Shown here: positions 32,679 through 36,719 of the stretch, piece after piece
Numbering within the stretch: the stretch's first letter is position 1
Layout of the letters: the number at the start of each line of letters is the position of its first letter
Assembly: GCA_003671185.1 (NCBI GenBank)
Contig: QWPN01000149.1
Location: 1-36,719, forward strand
Reading direction: 5' to 3'
Origin: Planctomycetota bacterium
GTDB taxonomy: Bacteria > Planctomycetota > Planctomycetia > Pirellulales > UBA1268
Length of the DNA stretch: 36,719 nt
Notes under the pieces: generated by a model
Seen by the model: the letters and a program-made list of their open reading frames with translations, nothing else
What the model was told of the DNA's origin: nothing
Databases searched by the model: none
Position numbers and translations under genes: made by a program

Positions 32679-33771
32679 GGGGTGCGCCTCCGCTGCCGCC
32701 CGCGCCCGGGCCGCAGGCTGCGCCGATCAACGCGGCCAGTTCGGCGGCGCCGCCGTCGGCCTGCAAGGCGATTTCGACCGCCAGCAGCGGCACGTCTCCG
32801 AGCCGCTCGCGCCGCAGCTTGACCAGGTCCTTGAGCGTGGTGGCCACGACCTCGGCCCGCAGGGCCACCGCCCGGTCGGCGAGCAGTGCCGCGTCACGAT
32901 CGCCGTAGGCGTGGTGGTCGGCGAACGGCAGGAAGGCGACCACGTCGGCGCCCATCCGTTCGAGCGTGGCCCGAAAGGCGGCCGGGTTGCCGATGCCGGC
33001 GAAAGCCACCACGCGCCTGCCGCGCACGAAGTCGGGCGGGTGCGTGTGGCCTGCCGCCGAACGCAGCGCGACGGGGCGATGCTCGGTCTCCATCCAGGTT
33101 GCCGGCAAACGACCGCCGCAGGCCCGGTCGAGCGCGTCCCGAATCTCGGCCCGTCGCGCGGCGTCGACCGCGGTGGCCCGCGTCAGCACCACCGCACCGG
33201 CACGGGCCAGTCCCACGGTGGATTCGCGCAGCAGGCCGCGCGGAAAGAGCCGGTCGCAGCCGAACGGGTCGGTGGCATCGACGGCCACGATGTCGATGTT
33301 CCGCCGCAGGCGGCGATGCTGGAAGCCGTCGTCGAGCACGACGACGTCGGCGCCGGCGGCGGCCGCCGCCCGCGCGCCCGCGACGCGGTCGCGGTTGGCG
33401 ACGTGCGCGATGCCCGGCAGCACGACGGCGAGTTCGGCCGCTTCGTCGCTGCGTTCTCCGGGACCTGCCCCGTAGCCGCGGCTGACCACGGCCGGCCGGT
33501 GGCCGCCGGCAAGGAGCGTGCGCACCACCCAGGCCACCAGCGGCGTCTTGCCGGTACCCCCCAGCGTGAGGTTTCCCACGGAGATCACGGGCACGGGCGC
33601 CGGGAACGAGGCCAGCCAACCGCGGTCGTAGGCGGCGTTCCGCGCGGCCATGGCCAGGCCATACGGCACGGCGAGCGTGGCCAGCAGGGCCCGCACCGCC
33701 ATGGGCCCCGGCCCCCGCAGCGAGCCATCGACCAGACGCTTGAAATTGTCCGCGTCCGGCAGGATCGACAT
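32668..33771 (-). CDS. lpxK: Tetraacyldisaccharide 4'-kinase
   Basis: The 367-residue kinase phosphorylates the 4' position of the lipid A disaccharide in the Raetz pathway on the inner face of the membrane. The P-loop is GNLTLGGTGKTP (66-77), preceded by a hydrophobic N-terminal helix (about 24-45). SRGYG, VVVLDDGFQHRRLRRNIDIVAVD and FAGIGNP are family motifs, followed by the FADHHAY segment. The ATG at 33771 has GAGGA 8 nt upstream; an ATG three codons earlier (33780) is possible. A candidate promoter lies at 33810-33839. It heads a two-gene unit with the glycosyltransferase and indicates that this organism makes lipid A. Confidence 0.94.
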   Translation of the reverse strand: MSILPDADNFKRLVDGSLRGPGPMAVRALLATLAVPYGLAMAARNAAYDRGWLASFPAPVPVISVGNLTLGGTGKTPLVAWVVRTLLAGGHRPAVVSRGYGAGPGERSDEAAELAVVLPGIAHVANRDRVAGARAAAAAGADVVVLDDGFQHRRLRRNIDIVAVDATDPFGCDRLFPRGLLRESTVGLARAGAVVLTRATAVDAARRAEIRDALDRACGGRLPATWMETEHRPVALRSAAGHTHPPDFVRGRRVVAFAGIGNPAAFRATLERMGADVVAFLPFADHHAYGDRDAALLADRAVALRAEVVATTLKDLVKLRRERLGDVPLLAVEIALQADGGAAELAALIGAACGPGAGGSGGAPRAP

Positions 33772-33809
33772 GTGGGGCATCCTCGGGCCACGGCGGCGGG
33801 CCTGCAGCC

Positions 33810-33839
33810 ACCTTAGGAATTCGCGATGTTGACCGTCAA
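33810..33839 (-). promoter_or_regulatory. Candidate lpxK promoter
   Basis: TTGACG (33839-33834), 18 bp, TAAGGT (33815-33810) on the minus strand; predicted start about 33803, leader about 32 nt. Confidence 0.5.
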
Positions 33840-33870
33840 TGCGGCAGAGCGACGGCACTTCCCCTGCCGA

Positions 33871-33876
33871 TATACT
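33871..33876 (+). promoter_or_regulatory. -10 element upstream of the large membrane protein gene
   Basis: TATACT, five of six matches to TATAAT, about 71 nt before the ATG. No clear -35 at the usual distance. Confidence 0.4.
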
Positions 33877-33946
33877 GGAGCGACGTGGTCGGATCAGGTC
33901 CACGATCGCCAGCCGCCGTGGGCTCGCCACGGCACGGAGTTCCGCG

Positions 33947-36719
33947 ATGGCGACGGTTTCCCGGAGCACGAGCGACCCGTTGGCCGTGGCTTCGTGGAGC
34001 GACGGCGGTGAGGGCGATTCGAAATCGAGCCGCTATCTCGCCCAGCGGTTGGCGGCCGCAGGAGCCGACTACAAGGGCGTGGCCCTGACCACGTTCCTGT
34101 TGGCCGCCGCCGTGGCGTTCATGCTCTGGCTCGCCACCGGCGTCGTCGTCGAGCACTGGCTGGTGCCCGGCGGGCTTGCCACGTGGGCCCGCTGGACGTG
34201 GTTTGCCCTGGGCCTGGCGTGCCTGCTGGCGGCGCTGGTGCGTTGGATCGTGCCGTTGCTCCGCTACCGAGTGAACCTGGTGTATGCGGCCCGCGTCATC
34301 GAACGTGATCATCCCGAGTTGCATAACGACCTCGTGAATGCCGTCCTCGTGCAGGCCCAGGGCGGTGCCGCGGCGCCATTGGTGATCAAGTCGCTGCGCA
34401 GGCGGGCCGCGAAGCGGCTGTCAGGCGTGCCGGCAGAGGGTGTGATCGACCGCACGCCCGCCCTGAGATTGGCCTATGCGTTGGCGGCGCTCGTGGCCGC
34501 CGCCTGCATCTACGAGTTGGCCGCGCCCAAGAGCCTGGCATCGACCACGGCACGGCTGGTGGCGCCGTGGCTGAGCATGGCGGCGCCGTCGCGCGTGCAC
34601 GTCACGCCTCCCACGCTGTCGTGGCGTCTGCCCGGCGACCCGGCGTCGGTCGCTGCGGCCGACCGGGCGCTGCCGGTGTCGGGGGGCGTGGCCACGTTGA
34701 TCCGCGGTCGGCAGGTGCTCGTGTCGAGCGAGATCACGGGCCTGGCCGCGGATGAGCGTCCGACGCTGGTCGTGACGCCCGTGCACGACGATGGCACGGC
34801 CGAGACGGGAGCCGTGTGGCGGGCGGCGCTGGTCAGGTCGGGCACCGGGACGCGATATGCGGCGCTGCTGCCCGACGCGGCCCGCGGCCTGGAGCAGTCC
34901 CTCGACCTGGTGATCGCCGCCGGTGACGCGCGGAGCGGTCCGCTCCGCGTGATGGTGGTCGACGCGCCCTCGCTCATGGTCCGCGAGGTGCTCTACCACT
35001 ATCCCGAGTACACGCGGCAAGAGGACGAGACCGTGGCCTGGCAGGGTGACGTGCGCGGCGTCGAGGGCACGAAGGTGACCATCGTCGCCGAGAGCAACCA
35101 GCCCTTGGAGTCCGCCTGGATCGACCTCGGCTGCGACGGAAGCCGCGACGTGGCCCTGAAACTCGGCCCCCGGGACCTTGCCCGGGTCTCAGGGACGTTC
35201 ACGCTGCGCATGAACGGGGAACGAACCGGCGCCGATGCCGAGGCCTATCGGCTCGTCTTTCAGCCGCGGTCCTCGACCGCGAAGCGAGAGCGGGCCGTGA
35301 CGGAGAAACTCGAGCATCGCATCGAAGTGATTCCCGACCTGGCGCCGGAGGTCACGATCGAGGAGCCCGCGGAGAAGGTGATGCGCGTGCCGCCGGGCAG
35401 TCCCGTGCCGATCCGCGTGCAGGCTGTCGATCCCGACTTCGGCTTGGCGAGCGTGCGGCTGGAAACCCGGCTTCAGGGCGGGCCCGTGCGGCAGGAAGCG
35501 GAACTGCTACAGGGGCGGAGCAAGCAGCTGCGCACCGCGACGAGCCTGGTGCCGGAGCGACTGGGTGCCGGGCCGGGCAGCGTCCTCGAGTACCGGGCAC
35601 TGGCCATCGACAACCGTCCCGAGCCCGCCAATCAGACGGCGACGGAATGGCGGGCGTTGCGCATCGATGCGGCGGCGCCGCCCCCTGAAGAGCCACCGCC
35701 AGCGAGTCGCGATGAGGGGCCGAACAGAGTGAACGGTGCGGACCGGAACGACGGTGGCGACGGCAGCACGGATGCCGGCAAGCAGGGCGGAAGCGGAGCA
35801 GCGGGCGGGGGCGAATCGCCCTCGGACCGGCCTTCGGCCGACGGGGCCCCGGAGAACGGCGGTCGCGACAACACGCCTGATGCCGGCGAGAGTGCGGATG
35901 CCGGTGGAGAGCAACGAACGAGTGCGAACAAGCCTCAGGCCGGAGACGCAGGGCAGCAGCCCGGAGGGGAACCGCCGCCCGCGCAGCAGGGACGCGGTAG
36001 CGAACGGACGAACGGCGGCCAGACGGAGCAGACGCAGCCATCGAAGCGGCAGCCCGAGCCGGCCGGTGATCCGCAGCAGGGGAGTCCGCAGGAGGGCAAA
36101 CAACAGGGGGGTGGTGAGGGAGGCAAGTCCCAGGAGCAGGGGCGTGCCGGAAAAAACCCTGGAGCGCAGCAACAGCAGCCGGGCAGCCGAGACGGTGCCG
36201 GCGAGCAGCCGCAGGGGCAAGGGGGCCAGCAACAAGGGGGCGGGCGTGACGGCGGCAGTCAGGAGCGGCAGCAGGGCAATCGCCCGACACCGGGGGCGGC
36301 TGGCGGCGCCCCGCAGGACGGCAATCAAAAAGGCGGCGACCAGAAGCAGCAAGGGCAGCCGCAGGAACGTGGGGTGCGCGGTGAGAGTGGTGGACGGAAG
36401 CCTGCGCCGGCACAGAACGTGGCGGCGGACGGCACGAACGACGGCGAGGCAATGGAGCGGATTCTGGAAAACCGGCGCCGATCGCAGGCCGAAAAGCCAG
36501 AACCGAAGACCGGCACCGGCGATCAGAAGGGTGGTGATCAGAAGGGTGGCGATCAGAAGGGTGGCGATCAGAAGGGTGGCGATCAGAAGGGTGGTGATCA
36601 GAAGGGTGGTGATCAGAAGGGTGGTGATCAGAAGGGTGGTGATCAGAAGGGTGGTGATCAGAAGGGTGGTGATCAGAAGGGTGGTGATCAGAAGGGTGGT
36701 GATCAGAAGGGTGGTGATC
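33947..36719 (+). CDS. Large membrane-anchored protein with Gln/Gly-rich tail (3' end outside window)
   Basis: The frame runs 924 codons from the ATG at 33947 to the window edge without a stop. Hydrophobic helices are at about 44-68, 82-104 and 172-190, separated by a short basic cytoplasmic segment (RYRVNLVYAARVIERDHPELHNDLVNA). A long beta-rich extracytoplasmic region (about 200-575) follows. From about 580 the protein becomes low-complexity, rich in Gly, Gln, Asp and Pro, and from codon 859 it is a perfect pentapeptide array (Asp-Gln-Lys-Gly-Gly). The layout resembles DUF4175-type proteins and planctomycete proteins usually found near MoxR-DUF58-VWA operons, but I cannot confirm a family. 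ATG 33947 has GGAG upstream. The function is unknown; an envelope role is inferred from the topology. Confidence 0.82.
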   Translation, partial: MATVSRSTSDPLAVASWSDGGEGDSKSSRYLAQRLAAAGADYKGVALTTFLLAAAVAFMLWLATGVVVEHWLVPGGLATWARWTWFALGLACLLAALVRWIVPLLRYRVNLVYAARVIERDHPELHNDLVNAVLVQAQGGAAAPLVIKSLRRRAAKRLSGVPAEGVIDRTPALRLAYALAALVAAACIYELAAPKSLASTTARLVAPWLSMAAPSRVHVTPPTLSWRLPGDPASVAAADRALPVSGGVATLIRGRQVLVSSEITGLAADERPTLVVTPVHDDGTAETGAVWRAALVRSGTGTRYAALLPDAARGLEQSLDLVIAAGDARSGPLRVMVVDAPSLMVREVLYHYPEYTRQEDETVAWQGDVRGVEGTKVTIVAESNQPLESAWIDLGCDGSRDVALKLGPRDLARVSGTFTLRMNGERTGADAEAYRLVFQPRSSTAKRERAVTEKLEHRIEVIPDLAPEVTIEEPAEKVMRVPPGSPVPIRVQAVDPDFGLASVRLETRLQGGPVRQEAELLQGRSKQLRTATSLVPERLGAGPGSVLEYRALAIDNRPEPANQTATEWRALRIDAAAPPPEEPPPASRDEGPNRVNGADRNDGGDGSTDAGKQGGSGAAGGGESPSDRPSADGAPENGGRDNTPDAGESADAGGEQRTSANKPQAGDAGQQPGGEPPPAQQGRGSERTNGGQTEQTQPSKRQPEPAGDPQQGSPQEGKQQGGGEGGKSQEQGRAGKNPGAQQQQPGSRDGAGEQPQGQGGQQQGGGRDGGSQERQQGNRPTPGAAGGAPQDGNQKGGDQKQQGQPQERGVRGESGGRKPAPAQNVAADGTNDGEAMERILENRRRSQAEKPEPKTGTGDQKGGDQKGGDQKGGDQKGGDQKGGDQKGGDQKGGDQKGGDQKGGDQKGGDQKGGDQKGGDQKGGD
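36521..36719 (+). repeat. 15-bp coding minisatellite (GATCAGAAGGGTGGY)n
   Basis: Thirteen complete units run from 36521 to 36715, with a fourteenth cut by the window edge. The only variation is the last base of the unit: T in unit 1, C in units 2-4, T from unit 5. Each unit encodes Asp-Gln-Lys-Gly-Gly and begins with a GATC site. The array length beyond the window is not visible. Confidence 0.97.

Overview
The window looks like chromosomal DNA of a high-GC member of the Planctomycetota, most likely Pirellulales-like. The grounds are a DUF1559 pseudopilin-type protein, a DUF1592/DUF1588 protein with a PA14 domain and a CxxCH motif, two membrane-anchored prenyltransferase/squalene-cyclase-fold proteins, a large Gln/Gly-rich membrane protein and several planctomycete-type secreted proteins of unknown function. 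The content is mainly housekeeping. I see no integrase, transposase, phage gene, CRISPR array or tRNA. The accessory signal lies in the intergenic repeats and in the planctomycete-type envelope proteins.

Layout: 1-4716 (minus) holds a HIT protein, a dGTPase-like HD hydrolase, a PIN/TRAM membrane protein and the start of a DUF1592 protein. 4977-7932 (plus) holds scpA, an RNase Z-like metallo-beta-lactamase and hemW. 8077-11112 (minus) is a three-gene proton-translocating transhydrogenase operon (pntAa-pntAb-pntB). 11345-14796 (plus) holds a DUF3748 (YidR-like) protein, rplM-rpsI and a secreted unknown. 14831-15949 (minus) is a DUF1559 gene behind a consensus-like promoter with a Fur-box-like site. 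16187-20529 (plus) is an ABC ATPase, a permease with a large external domain and a membrane-anchored partner. 20536-23047 (minus) is proB and a CNNM/CorC-type protein. 23266-24840 (plus) is a purF-like gene. 25072-27104 (minus) holds a small membrane protein, a 32-residue very basic protein, a FabZ-like dehydratase and trmB. 27604-30973 (minus) holds the two cyclase-fold paralogues. rpmG follows on plus, then lpxK with an overlapping family 2 glycosyltransferase on minus. From 33947 to the window end (plus) runs a large membrane protein whose coding sequence is cut off inside a 15-bp minisatellite.

Most notable: both cyclase-fold paralogues carry a TonB-type transmembrane helix with the SxxxH spacing, which suggests proton-motive-force-coupled envelope proteins rather than enzymes of lipid cyclisation. 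A 32-residue protein with 12 Lys/Arg and no acidic residue is a candidate ribosome-associated protein. At least two families of small structured intergenic repeats are present. One has three loci, one of them a tandem array bounded by perfect 16-bp inverted repeats. The other is a 76-bp hairpin unit in tandem, with related ends in a second place where it is flanked by a 36-bp duplication of the pntB 3' end. All identifications come from reading translations and motifs; no database search was run.
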